From NCBI GenBank assembly GCA_020634875.1, contig JACKAX010000010.1, positions 41,653 through 105,652 of the forward strand: a DNA stretch of 64,000 bases, given 5' to 3'. Shown here piece by piece: positions 51,563-59,539 of this stretch (its first letter is position 1; each line of letters starts with the position of its first letter). The notes under the pieces are model-generated. The model was not told the origin of the DNA, ran no database searches, and saw only the letters and a program-made list of their open reading frames with translations. Origin of the DNA: Anaerolineales bacterium (GTDB lineage Bacteria > Chloroflexota > Anaerolineae > Anaerolineales > JABWBV01). Both the position numbers and the translations under genes were made by a program.

Positions 51563-52135
51563 TTAGGGTGTTGTTCGCCAGTAAACACTACCGTCTGACT
51601 CGCGAGCGAGGAGTTTGTAGCCGATGAGTTCGCGGCGGAGGGAGGCGGTGTCTTCGTGGAAGTGGGTGAGACGTTCGTTGATCTGTTTTTCTGTGTAGCG
51701 CACATCGGGTTCGAAGGTCTGGGCGATGTGGCGGAGGATGGCTTCGAGCTTTTTGCGTTGCGAGGGGATGGTTTTGAGCCGTCCGTCGGGTTGCGTATAG
51801 TCTTCGATTACTTTTCGGTCGTAGGCGTCCATGTCTACATCAGCGACCACCTGGGGGAGAGTTTCTTGCGCGAGGATGCTTTTTGCCCGTGCTTCGAGCA
51901 TGGTGGTGTTAAGGTGGTAGACGTTGTAGTAGCTCTCCGCCCGCGCACTGACCAGGCCGCTTTTAGAGAGTTTGGACAAATGATGGGAGACCGTAGAGGC
52001 GCGCAACCCTAAGAGTTCAGCAAGTTCCTCGACGCTGTAATCATCCTGGGCTAGCAGACCGACGATTTTGAGGCGGTTCGCGTCGGCCAGGGCGCTGAAA
52101 AACGCGAGGAGTTGGGAGGTTTGGGTATCATTCAT
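51563..52135 (-). CDS. ArsR-like HTH regulator with DUF2087 domain (copy 2)
   Basis: A 190-residue regulator: winged HTH in the first ~85 residues (FFSALADANRLKIVGLLAQ, LLGLRASTVSHHLSKL) and a DUF2087 C-terminal domain (KKLEAILRHIAQTFEPDVRY, then YTEKQINERLTHFHEDTASL). ATG 52135 overlaps the upstream gene by 8 bases, so it is translated with copy 1; a further upstream start is not needed. It probably acts with, or opposes, copy 1. Confidence 0.88.
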   Translation of the reverse strand: MNDTQTSQLLAFFSALADANRLKIVGLLAQDDYSVEELAELLGLRASTVSHHLSKLSKSGLVSARAESYYNVYHLNTTMLEARAKSILAQETLPQVVADVDMDAYDRKVIEDYTQPDGRLKTIPSQRKKLEAILRHIAQTFEPDVRYTEKQINERLTHFHEDTASLRRELIGYKLLARESDGSVYWRTTP

Positions 52136-52766
52136 CGGCGGCCTCCGTGGTATCCGCAACGGGTGCGTTTTCTGGGAGCCAGTATGCGGAACCGTCGGCG
52201 TAGCGGGCGAGGTAGCCCGTGTCCACAAAGTTGCGTCGAAAGAAGGCGGCATCCGGGTGGAATTGTTTGATGAGGGCGTTGATTTCTTTTTCCGTGTATT
52301 GTTTGTTTTGTTCGAGGGCTTTCAGCACATTGTAGCGAACGTAGCGAACCAGGATTTGTTGTTTCTTGTTATTTGTTGAGATTCGCATGATTTCACCTGT
52401 GGGGAGGCTGAAAGTGAAAAGGATTTTCCGGTCTTCTTCGGTGAAGTCGGGGGGAATTTGGCGGTGGTCCGCCACGGCAGGGGCTTGTTCCCGCGCACGG
52501 GAGAATTGGCGTCGGGCCATTTCTTCGAGAACTTCGGGTTGAAGTTCAAAGACTTCGGTACCGTCCGTCGAAGTAGACGGGCGGATTACGCCGGTTTCAA
52601 GGAGTTGTTCCACATGCCGCAAAACAGCAGAACCGGGCATGTTCACTTGTTCGGAAAGTTGTTGAATGGTCGCGGGGGACTGCGCCAGTACACCGACTAG
52701 CTTTAGCCGCTCGACATCTACGAAGGTTTTGAAGAATTGCATTAGTTCTTCGTTGGGGTTATTCAT
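52128..52766 (-). CDS. HTH regulator with DUF2087 domain (copy 1)
   Basis: A 212-residue paralogue of the next gene: ArsR-type HTH (FFKTFVDVERLKLVGVLAQ, NMPGSAVLRHVEQLLETG), then DUF2087 (LVRYVRYNVLKALEQNKQYT, EKEINALIKQFHPDAAFF). DUF2087 is thought to be a small-molecule or partner-binding domain; its ligand is not known. SD GAGG is 6-7 bases upstream of the ATG. The palindromic operator lies directly upstream of it, pointing to autorepression. Confidence 0.88.
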   Translation of the reverse strand: MNNPNEELMQFFKTFVDVERLKLVGVLAQSPATIQQLSEQVNMPGSAVLRHVEQLLETGVIRPSTSTDGTEVFELQPEVLEEMARRQFSRAREQAPAVADHRQIPPDFTEEDRKILFTFSLPTGEIMRISTNNKKQQILVRYVRYNVLKALEQNKQYTEKEINALIKQFHPDAAFFRRNFVDTGYLARYADGSAYWLPENAPVADTTEAADE

Positions 52767-52777
52767 GGCGCACCTCT

Positions 52778-52805
52778 AATTAATTCGATGATTGTCGAAT
52801 TAATT
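52778..52805 (-). promoter_or_regulatory. Palindromic operator of the DUF2087 regulators
   Basis: AATTAATTCGA (52778-52788), spacer TGATTG, TCGAATTAATT (52795-52805): a perfect 11-bp inverted repeat overlapping the -10 and start region of the minus-strand promoter, 12 bases from the ATG. Confidence 0.8.
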
Positions 52806-52830
52806 ATACGAAATTTGGATGGCGTGTCAA
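52803..52830 (-). promoter_or_regulatory. Consensus promoter of the DUF2087 regulators
   Basis: On the minus strand -35 TTGACA (52830-52825), 16-base spacer, -10 TATAAT (52808-52803). Both boxes are perfect; the transcript starts inside the operator. Confidence 0.88.
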
Positions 52831-52889
52831 GAGCGACGTGAAAAAATCACCCTTTTTTATCCCATACATCCCCTGTAAAAATAACTTGC

Positions 52890-54065
52890 TTAACGAATTT
52901 GTTGAATGACGTTCACATAAAACCCGCACGCGTCCAAAATCTGCTGGATTTCACAGCTTTCGTTTCGCATGTGGGCGAGTTTGTATTCGCCGGGGCCGAA
53001 GCCGATGGTGGGGATGCCGAGGCTGACCGGGGTCACGGCGTTGGTGCTGAAATCCCAAAAGTCGAAGGTGGGCGGTTCCGTGCCGAAGTGGGCGCGGTAG
53101 GCGGCGATACACGCGCGGGTGAGATCGTGATCGAGATCAATTTTCCACGCGGGGTGGAAGGGGTCGTAGGTGATGTCCAGCCCGGTCCAGCTTTTCCGGT
53201 GAAGTGTGCCCACTTTCCAGGTGGCGTTTTTCCCCGCGACGAGGCGATCCATCTCCGCGCGGATGTCATCCTCGGTTTCGCCGGGAACCGTGCGCCGATC
53301 CAGGTACACCTCGCACGCGGACGGCACGGCGTTGAGCGACGCGCTGACGCTGGAAATGCGGGACATCACTAACGTGCCGCGCGGCCCGTCGATTTTCATC
53401 AGCGCGAGGTTGGCTTTTTCCACGCGTTGGATGATCTCGGCCATTTCGTAGATGGCGTTGACCCCTTTTTCGGGCGCGGAGCCGTGTGCGGAGACGCCGT
53501 GCGTTTGGATGGCGATTTGCGCTTTGCCTTTGTGCCCGAGGGTGATGCCGTTGTGGGACGGTTCGCAGATGACGACGTAATCGGGCCGGAGTTGAAATTC
53601 GTTGAACAGGTGCTTTAAGTTTTCCCCGTCGCAATCTTCCTCGAACACGGTGCAGGAAACGTAGATGGTTTTGCCCGCCGCGTAACCCATCTGTTGGGCG
53701 AGCGCCCCCGCATAGATGGACGCGGCCGCTGACGATTTCATGTCCACCGACCCCCGTCCGTGCAGCCGCCCATCCACGATCAGCCCGCCGAACGGCGGAT
53801 ACACCCACTCGGACGCGTCGTTCACTTCGACGGTGTCTACGTGCGAGTCGAACAGGATCGCCTTCCCGCCCTGTCCAATGCGGCCTAGCACGTTGCCCAT
53901 CGCGTCGATCTTGACTTCGTCGTAGCCCAACGCGGTCATTTTCTGGGCGATAAACCGGATGATTTGTTCTTCTTGCCCGGAGTAGCTTTGGATGCGGACG
54001 AGGTTTTGGGCGAATTCGATTAGTTCGTTTTGGAGGGGGATGGGGAGGAAAGTGGAAGGAGACAT
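52890..54065 (-). CDS. M20 family metallohydrolase (YgeY-like)
   Basis: A 391-residue zinc amidohydrolase. Metal motifs: FDSHVDTVEV, GRGSVDMKSS, VFEEDCDGEN and ICEPSHNGIT, plus GVSAHGSAPEKGVNAIY in the dimerisation domain. The sequence LVRIQSYSGQEEQI and the general layout resemble the YgeY branch (selenium/purine-linked hydrolases in E. coli) as well as ArgE/DapE; I favour YgeY-like. ATG 54065 is used; a longer start has no support. It may release an amino acid from a carbamoyl or acyl substrate. Confidence 0.85.
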   Translation of the reverse strand: MSPSTFLPIPLQNELIEFAQNLVRIQSYSGQEEQIIRFIAQKMTALGYDEVKIDAMGNVLGRIGQGGKAILFDSHVDTVEVNDASEWVYPPFGGLIVDGRLHGRGSVDMKSSAAASIYAGALAQQMGYAAGKTIYVSCTVFEEDCDGENLKHLFNEFQLRPDYVVICEPSHNGITLGHKGKAQIAIQTHGVSAHGSAPEKGVNAIYEMAEIIQRVEKANLALMKIDGPRGTLVMSRISSVSASLNAVPSACEVYLDRRTVPGETEDDIRAEMDRLVAGKNATWKVGTLHRKSWTGLDITYDPFHPAWKIDLDHDLTRACIAAYRAHFGTEPPTFDFWDFSTNAVTPVSLGIPTIGFGPGEYKLAHMRNESCEIQQILDACGFYVNVIQQIR

Positions 54066-54073
54066 GGCGGTTA

Positions 54074-54304
54074 TCACATACAACCAACCGGACCAACCCC
54101 CAAACAAGTTGCAAAGAAAACGAAAATTAACAGAGCCACAAAAAGGGCTGCAGATAAACCAATGACGATTCTACATAGCCACTTCGCGATGTTATTTTCA
54201 AGTGTTGAACTCCATCGCCATGCCATAATCAGAATCGCCAGAACAATAAGCCCAAGCCCCAAAATAAGAAGCCAACCGAGTAAAAGGATTTTAGCCCTTG
54301 CCAA
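54074..54304 (-). CDS. Small two-helix membrane protein
   Basis: A 76-residue protein, TTG start at 54304, with GGAGGT (54313-54318) 8 bases upstream; this SD lies inside the end of the iminopeptidase gene. It has two membrane helices (LLLGWLLILGLGLIVLAI and CRIVIGLSAALFVALLIFVF). No family recognised. It fills the gap between the iminopeptidase and the M20 genes. Confidence 0.5.
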   Translation of the reverse strand: MARAKILLLGWLLILGLGLIVLAILIMAWRWSSTLENNIAKWLCRIVIGLSAALFVALLIFVFFATCLGVGPVGCM

Positions 54305-54308
54305 AATT

Positions 54309-55595
54309 CTATACCTCCCCCCGTACCATCTCCAACAACCTCCCCAACACCTTCTCCCCATCCGCGCGGAGACCGTTGTGCTCAAATTCGCTCGTCACCC
54401 AAGTCTTAATACCCCGGATCGTTTTCGCGGTCTCTTCGGAAAAGGTGCGCTCGACGTACATATCGTTGTAGTAAATTGCCGCCGCACAGGGCACGGTGTT
54501 GGCTTCTAGCGTGGGCACATCATACAACCGCGGCCAATCTGCATCCTCTGCTAGAATGTGCGCGGCCTCTTTGAGTGGGCGCAGATACGCAAAATCATCA
54601 AACATCGAAGGATAAATCATCTCCCCCGTAAACATTACCGGACGATCCGGGGACAGCTCGAACGCGGGGAACTCCGCCCGGACGCGATCCGCCGCCCAAC
54701 GGGACGCCTCGCCCTGGCAGTAAATCGCCTCGTGCAGGATCGCGTAAATCGGATTGGTGTCAAACGGATGGTTATTTTCCACGCCTCGCAAAAAGATAAA
54801 GTTAAACTCCGGGCCATTTTGCCCTTCGACGAACGCGTCTTCCAACAGATAATGCACCGTCTCAAACCCGTAACTCGCCCCAAACACCATCCCCAACTGC
54901 TGAAACCGCTGCGGGCTGAGTCGTCCCCCGCCGGGCAACGCCACCGGTTCCTTCAACAACCGCCCGACGATTTCCTGCGACCGGGCCGCATCGTCGGGGT
55001 AACGCGCATAGAACAACGCGTTTTTGTCCAGGGTGCGCTGGTGGGTCGCACGGTACACCTCATCCGCCGTGCGCTCCAGCGGGGGCAAACCGCCCGTGAG
55101 AAAGACTTCCCGCAGGCTTTCTGGCGCGATGCTCAAATAATGCACCGCACAAAACCCACCAAAACTCTGTCCCAACACACTCCACGGCACCGTTTCCCCG
55201 ACCAGTTGGCGGCGGATGAATTCGGCATCCTGCACAATGGCGTCGGCGCGGAAATGTTTGAGATACGCGGCCATCTCCGCGGGGGAGAACCGCGCCAGGG
55301 TTTGAAAGGTGATCGGGGAACTGCGCCCCGTGCCGCGTTGGTCAAGTAGCAAGACGCGATAATCTTGTATGGCACGTTTCAACCAGCCGTTTTTCCCATC
55401 CGGGCGCGGCGCGCCGAATCCTGGCCCGCCTTGCAGAAACACGAGCCAGGGCAGGGGTGCGCTTTCCTGCGCGGTTTCGACAACTTCGCGGGCAAAAACG
55501 GTGATGGTGTCCCCGTTTGGGTTGGCATAATCTAGGGGAACGGTAAATTGGCGGGGGCGGAGGGTGAGGCCGGAAAAGCGGGTGGTGGTTGTCAT
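54309..55595 (-). CDS. S33 alpha/beta hydrolase, prolyl aminopeptidase-like
   Basis: A 428-residue serine hydrolase. Nucleophile GQSFGGF (Ser), oxyanion QGGPGFGAP and a catalytic His in VTSEFEHNGLRADG are consistent with iminopeptidase (proline-releasing) enzymes. The full-length ~430-residue form with a lid is the actinobacterial-type one. It lies one base after GrpB and probably shares its mRNA. Confidence 0.88.
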   Translation of the reverse strand: MTTTTRFSGLTLRPRQFTVPLDYANPNGDTITVFAREVVETAQESAPLPWLVFLQGGPGFGAPRPDGKNGWLKRAIQDYRVLLLDQRGTGRSSPITFQTLARFSPAEMAAYLKHFRADAIVQDAEFIRRQLVGETVPWSVLGQSFGGFCAVHYLSIAPESLREVFLTGGLPPLERTADEVYRATHQRTLDKNALFYARYPDDAARSQEIVGRLLKEPVALPGGGRLSPQRFQQLGMVFGASYGFETVHYLLEDAFVEGQNGPEFNFIFLRGVENNHPFDTNPIYAILHEAIYCQGEASRWAADRVRAEFPAFELSPDRPVMFTGEMIYPSMFDDFAYLRPLKEAAHILAEDADWPRLYDVPTLEANTVPCAAAIYYNDMYVERTFSEETAKTIRGIKTWVTSEFEHNGLRADGEKVLGRLLEMVRGEV

Positions 55596-55596
55596 A

Positions 55597-56154
55597 TTAA
55601 TTCTCCCAAACGTCTTCAGACGGCAATCCTAACATCGCCCGCGCTCGATCCATCACACCCTGAATGAACGCGGTCTTTGCCTTTGTGTAGCCATCCGAGT
55701 CATGGCGATATTTATCCACCAGTCCATCTTTCAACGCGCCATATTCGGCGGCTTCATCAGGATGTTTGCGTAAATAATCTCGCATCAATCGCTCTTTGCG
55801 CTCCGCCCAGGTGGATTGTTCGACGATGTGTAAATGAAATTTTTGCTCCTCCGCTGGATATTTGCGGAGAAAGAATCGGTTCTGCATTCCCGTCTCGAAC
55901 AGCACGTATCCCAATTCGTTGAGGTGTGTAACAAGACTCTCAATACCCTCTAATCGCTCAACCGACGCCATCATATCAATGATCGGTTTCGCTCGCAGGC
56001 CGGGCACAGCAGTACTGCCGATATGTTCGAACTCGATGAATTCCGGGGCTACGGAGAGAACCTGCGCTCGTTCGGCGGCGTAAATTTCAGGCCAGGCAGA
56101 GTTGTAGGAAACTACTTCGAGGGGTTCGGGGAATTCGATGGAGGGTGCATTCAT
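55597..56154 (-). CDS. GrpB family protein (nucleotidyltransferase-like)
   Basis: A 185-residue GrpB/UPF0157 protein: VVSYNSAWPEIYAAERAQV, FEHIGSTAVPGLRAKPIIDM and EQKFHLHIVEQ match. The GSTAVPGLxAKPIID block is a nucleotidyltransferase-fold active site; the substrate is unknown. (It is not the GrpE co-chaperone.). Confidence 0.9.
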   Translation of the reverse strand: MNAPSIEFPEPLEVVSYNSAWPEIYAAERAQVLSVAPEFIEFEHIGSTAVPGLRAKPIIDMMASVERLEGIESLVTHLNELGYVLFETGMQNRFFLRKYPAEEQKFHLHIVEQSTWAERKERLMRDYLRKHPDEAAEYGALKDGLVDKYRHDSDGYTKAKTAFIQGVMDRARAMLGLPSEDVWEN

Positions 56155-56173
56155 TCTCCCATTCTACCATCCC

Positions 56174-56617
56174 CTATCTTGTTCGTTCGAATGTGGCTTG
56201 TGTTTTATCAACCAGAGCTTTGAGTCTCGTTATTTCCTGGAATAAGGTAAACAAATCCTTTTTCGCTTGACTGATTAAGCCTGATCCTTCTTCCTGATCT
56301 CCGTACCGCTGGCGAATTATCTCTAGCTCGTTTTCAGAGACTGTTCGGATAAATTTGCTTTCATTGCAGATAAAACCTGTAATTTCATCACCTGATGAGA
56401 AGTTTTCAACTTCATCAATTTGGATTAATTCATCAAATACCCATGTAACTCGTTCGCCGTTGTTGTTTTTATACTCGTTGACTTTTTCTTCCTGAAGAGC
56501 GAGTCTGACTTCATCTATAGAGTTTTTTTCATAATAGCGGCAACTAAAGTCAATATCTCCAGTGTATTCTGACTCGATATAGCATCTATAAATGACAATG
56601 GCAAAATACTTTTTCAT
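56174..56617 (-). CDS. DUF4288-like hypothetical protein
   Basis: A 147-residue protein, AT-rich compared with its neighbours. The middle part (YKNNNGERVTWVFDELIQID) resembles DUF4288; a coiled-coil end (LFQEITRLKALVDKTQATF) is added. DUF4288 has no settled function. The base composition suggests recent acquisition. Confidence 0.6.
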   Translation of the reverse strand: MKKYFAIVIYRCYIESEYTGDIDFSCRYYEKNSIDEVRLALQEEKVNEYKNNNGERVTWVFDELIQIDEVENFSSGDEITGFICNESKFIRTVSENELEIIRQRYGDQEEGSGLISQAKKDLFTLFQEITRLKALVDKTQATFERTR

Positions 56618-56697
56618 TGCTGACCTGATAATTTACTTCAATATTTGTTCAACCACTTTTTTATAAACACCCAAATTGTAATTGAACCGCCAGCTAT

Positions 56698-58251
56698 CTA
56701 CCACCTCCCATTTCCCTTTCTCATCTCATCCGGCTTCAACCGAATATCAAACTGCTCCCGCATTTTTCGATCCACCACCCGCGGAATGTATTCGGGATAA
56801 TGGCCGCGCAACAGTTCCTTCACCCGTTCGTGCGCCTGCATGTAAATCGTCGGACTGCCATCCTGCTCCCAACTGGTTGTGTCTCGCCGGTCGGACAGGC
56901 TTGGATACAGAAACTCCGTCTTCATCAGCGAAAGTGTCTGCGGATGACCGAGAAAATGCCCCGGGCCGTACACCGTATCCCGAATGACCTCAAACGACAG
57001 CGTTTCGTCGTTGACCTCAATCCCCCGCACCACGCGGAGTACGTTCCCGATCATATCGTTGTCAATCACCATCCCCTCGAACGAAGTCCCCATCAAACTC
57101 CCCACCGAACCGGGATACGACGAAACAGAATTGCCCCCCGCTAACGCCGCAGCCAGGGTGGTAAGCGCTTTCTCCGACCCGGCCTGGGAATCGGGGATGT
57201 TTGCATCACTCATCCCGCTCGCGACACTGGCGATGATGCCATAGTGATTGCAAATTTGCGCGGTCGCCGCCATCACCAACGCCTGTTCCGGCCCGCCGCC
57301 TGTGAACGATCCCGACCGCAAATCCGAAATGAACGGCCACATGCCAAACGCCATCGTCGCGCGGGGGTTGATCAGATAGACAACGGCCCGGCACGCGAGG
57401 GTTTCCGCAAACGTCTGGACGAGTGCCCCCGCGAGGGCCGCGGGCGCGGTTGCTCCCGCTTGCGAGGCCACCGCGACATCATACGTGATCCCCAACCGCG
57501 CGCACGCCATCATCACCTGTAAACTGTCCTCCGCGAACGTGAGCGGCGACACGATGGGACACCCCCCCAGACTGCAAAATGGGCGTTGCAAAAATTTCCC
57601 CTCGCCGCCCGCAAAAATGTCAAACAGCCGGATGATTGGCTCGATGTGTGCGGCCACGCCCATGCCCAGGTGAAACGGCTTTTCCGTCCCCGCAAGTTCG
57701 GCGTAGGCGATGTTGATGTTGTGGGTAAATAAATCTTCGCTGAACTCAGACGCGATGAACGGTTGCCCGAACGTATGGATGTGTTCGAGTTGATCCACCA
57801 ACCGCGCGGCGTCGTACAAATCCACGAGGCTGGAGGGGCGGTAGGTGCGGGTGTGATAGTCCAGAATCGTGACCGCCTCGCCGCTCGTGCTGAAGACGAG
57901 TTTGTCCGGGGTGAGTGTGATATCGTTATTGGGATTGGGCGCGTAATAATGGATTTCTTTCGTCGCGTGGGCAATCACCTCCTCGATCAGAGCGCGGGGA
58001 AACTTCAGTCGCCCATCTTCGCCCAGCACACAGCCCTTGCCCTCGACCACCTCCAACAGTTCGGGAATCGAGTTGGCGATACCGATCTTTTCCAGCACCT
58101 CGAGCGCGGTGTGGTGAATTTGTTCGATGGCGTGATCGCTGAGCGGTTTGTAATTGCCGCCCTTGATCCCCATCCAGACGGGTTTGGGTGGGGTTCCGTT
58201 TTCGTGATGGGGGGTGCGCCGCGTGCGGCGGCGTGTCGAAAGATTGTCCAT
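56698..58251 (-). CDS. Trimethylamine-methyltransferase family protein (MttB-like, non-pyrrolysine)
   Basis: A 517-residue MttB superfamily member (DUF1638-type TIM barrel). Blocks LGGCPIVSPLTFAEDSLQVM, GATAPAALAGALVQTFAET and NDMIGNVLRVVRGIEVN are typical. There is no in-frame TAG, so it lacks the pyrrolysine of true trimethylamine methyltransferase and is more like MtgB-type enzymes that use glycine betaine, proline betaine or similar quaternary amines. No corrinoid protein is nearby. SD AGGAG precedes the ATG. Confidence 0.88.
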   Translation of the reverse strand: MDNLSTRRRTRRTPHHENGTPPKPVWMGIKGGNYKPLSDHAIEQIHHTALEVLEKIGIANSIPELLEVVEGKGCVLGEDGRLKFPRALIEEVIAHATKEIHYYAPNPNNDITLTPDKLVFSTSGEAVTILDYHTRTYRPSSLVDLYDAARLVDQLEHIHTFGQPFIASEFSEDLFTHNINIAYAELAGTEKPFHLGMGVAAHIEPIIRLFDIFAGGEGKFLQRPFCSLGGCPIVSPLTFAEDSLQVMMACARLGITYDVAVASQAGATAPAALAGALVQTFAETLACRAVVYLINPRATMAFGMWPFISDLRSGSFTGGGPEQALVMAATAQICNHYGIIASVASGMSDANIPDSQAGSEKALTTLAAALAGGNSVSSYPGSVGSLMGTSFEGMVIDNDMIGNVLRVVRGIEVNDETLSFEVIRDTVYGPGHFLGHPQTLSLMKTEFLYPSLSDRRDTTSWEQDGSPTIYMQAHERVKELLRGHYPEYIPRVVDRKMREQFDIRLKPDEMRKGNGRW

Positions 58252-58311
58252 TGCTTCACTCCTGGAAATAGAAACTTAAAAACACATTGTCTCAAAATAT
58301 ATTGAAACAAC

Positions 58312-58331
58312 AGATAATTCATTGATTATCT
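58312..58331. promoter_or_regulatory. Possible operator upstream of the MttB gene
   Basis: AGATAAT-TCATTG-ATTATCT, a 7-bp inverted repeat in an AT-rich stretch 60 bases upstream of the MttB start. It could be a regulator site or hairpin. Confidence 0.3.
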
Positions 58332-58414
58332 ATAAATAAACAGGAAAATACGGGGAAATGTCGCTGAAATTATACTCCCCTTTACCTCGTGATGGTAGAG
58401 ACTTCCCAAAGCTT

Positions 58415-59353
58415 TTATGAAACGAGCCTCCCCTCCGCAAACGCCACCACCTGCTTAAACGCCTGCCCGAAATAGCCCTCGTAACTGTCCTTTTCCACGT
58501 ACCCTAAATGCGGCGTGCAAAGGACATTGTCCATCGCCAGCAGGGGATGGTCCGCCGCGACAGGTTCCTGCTCGTACACATCCACCGCCGCATATCCGGG
58601 TCGCCCGGCTCGCAAGGCCTCGACCAACGCGCCCGGCGCAATTAGCTCCGCCCGGCTGGTGTTGACGAACAGCGCATCCGGCTTCATCTGTGCAAAATCC
58701 GCCGCCGTGACCAGGCCGCGTGTCGCTGCACTTAATTTAATGTGTAACGACAAAACATCGGCCTCCGCGAGAAACATGTCTTGATCTGGAGCGGGGGAAA
58801 ACCCAGCCGCGCGGGCACGGGCCAGCGATCCTTCACGCCCCCAAACGATTACCCGCATCCCGAAGACCTTTCCATACTGCGCCACCAGACTCCCGATCCC
58901 CCCAAGACCCCACACCCCCAACGTCCGCCCGTGCAGCCCGCGCCCGAAATGTCCCTGCCATCCGCCCGCCTTCATCCGCGCCACCTCCTGCGGGATGTAC
59001 CGCGACGCGGCCAAGATCAACGCCCAGGTCAGTTCCGCGGTCGCGTGGGCGGAGCCGGAGCCGTTCGTGACCGTGATGCCGCGTTGGGCGCAGGCGGCGA
59101 GGTCAATGTGCGTGGTGCCGCGTCCGGTTTGAGCGATCAGCTTGAGGCGGGGTAACCGTGCGAGCAGGTCGGCGGTGATGTGCGTCCGTTCGCGAATCAG
59201 CACCAACGCGTCGGCAGGTTCGAGACGCGCGGCAAGGGTGTCCAAATCTTTCACCGTATCGTTGTAAATCGTCACAGTGTGCCCGGCCAGCTTGGCAAAG
59301 CAGTCGAGTGTGCGGACGGCGTTTTGGTAGTCGTCGGGGATGATGATGTGCAT
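58415..59353 (-). CDS. D-isomer specific 2-hydroxyacid dehydrogenase
   Basis: A 312-residue NAD-dependent dehydrogenase. NAD-binding GVWGLGGIGSLVAQ, and catalytic Arg in NTSRAELI, Glu in YEQEP and His in CTPHLGY are all present. It belongs to the phosphoglycerate/2-hydroxyacid dehydrogenase family; the substrate is unknown. ATG 59353 is preceded by GGAG at 5-6 bases. An ATG/TTG further upstream lies in the divergent promoter region. Confidence 0.92.
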   Translation of the reverse strand: MHIIIPDDYQNAVRTLDCFAKLAGHTVTIYNDTVKDLDTLAARLEPADALVLIRERTHITADLLARLPRLKLIAQTGRGTTHIDLAACAQRGITVTNGSGSAHATAELTWALILAASRYIPQEVARMKAGGWQGHFGRGLHGRTLGVWGLGGIGSLVAQYGKVFGMRVIVWGREGSLARARAAGFSPAPDQDMFLAEADVLSLHIKLSAATRGLVTAADFAQMKPDALFVNTSRAELIAPGALVEALRAGRPGYAAVDVYEQEPVAADHPLLAMDNVLCTPHLGYVEKDSYEGYFGQAFKQVVAFAEGRLVS

Positions 59354-59403
59354 GGGGTCTCCTGAGTGTGGGGATGCTAGGATTATATTCCTACCCGCCC
59401 ATC

Positions 59404-59431
59404 TTGACAAAACGCCGATATAGTGTAAAAT
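59404..59431 (+). promoter_or_regulatory. Consensus promoter of the SPFH gene
   Basis: -35 TTGACA (59404-59409), 16-base spacer, -10 TAAAAT (59426-59431), about 108 bases before the ATG at 59540. Confidence 0.82.
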
Positions 59432-59441
59432 AAACACTAAT

Positions 59442-59467
59442 AACCGCTCTCCCAAGCGGTTTTCTTT
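59442..59467 (+). terminator. Attenuator-like hairpin in the SPFH leader
   Basis: AACCGCT (59442-59448) and AGCGGTT (59455-59461) followed by TTCTTTC, a few bases after the predicted transcription start. It could stop transcription early unless relieved. Confidence 0.5.
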
Positions 59468-59539
59468 CAACAAATACTAAGTGTAAATATCACACAAAAT
59501 AACAAGTCCCAAATAAAAAATAACAAATAAGGAGTTCCC

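Noticed and set aside
56698..58251. Pyrrolysine-containing trimethylamine methyltransferase
   Set aside because: No in-frame TAG interrupts the gene, so it is a non-pyrrolysine family member.
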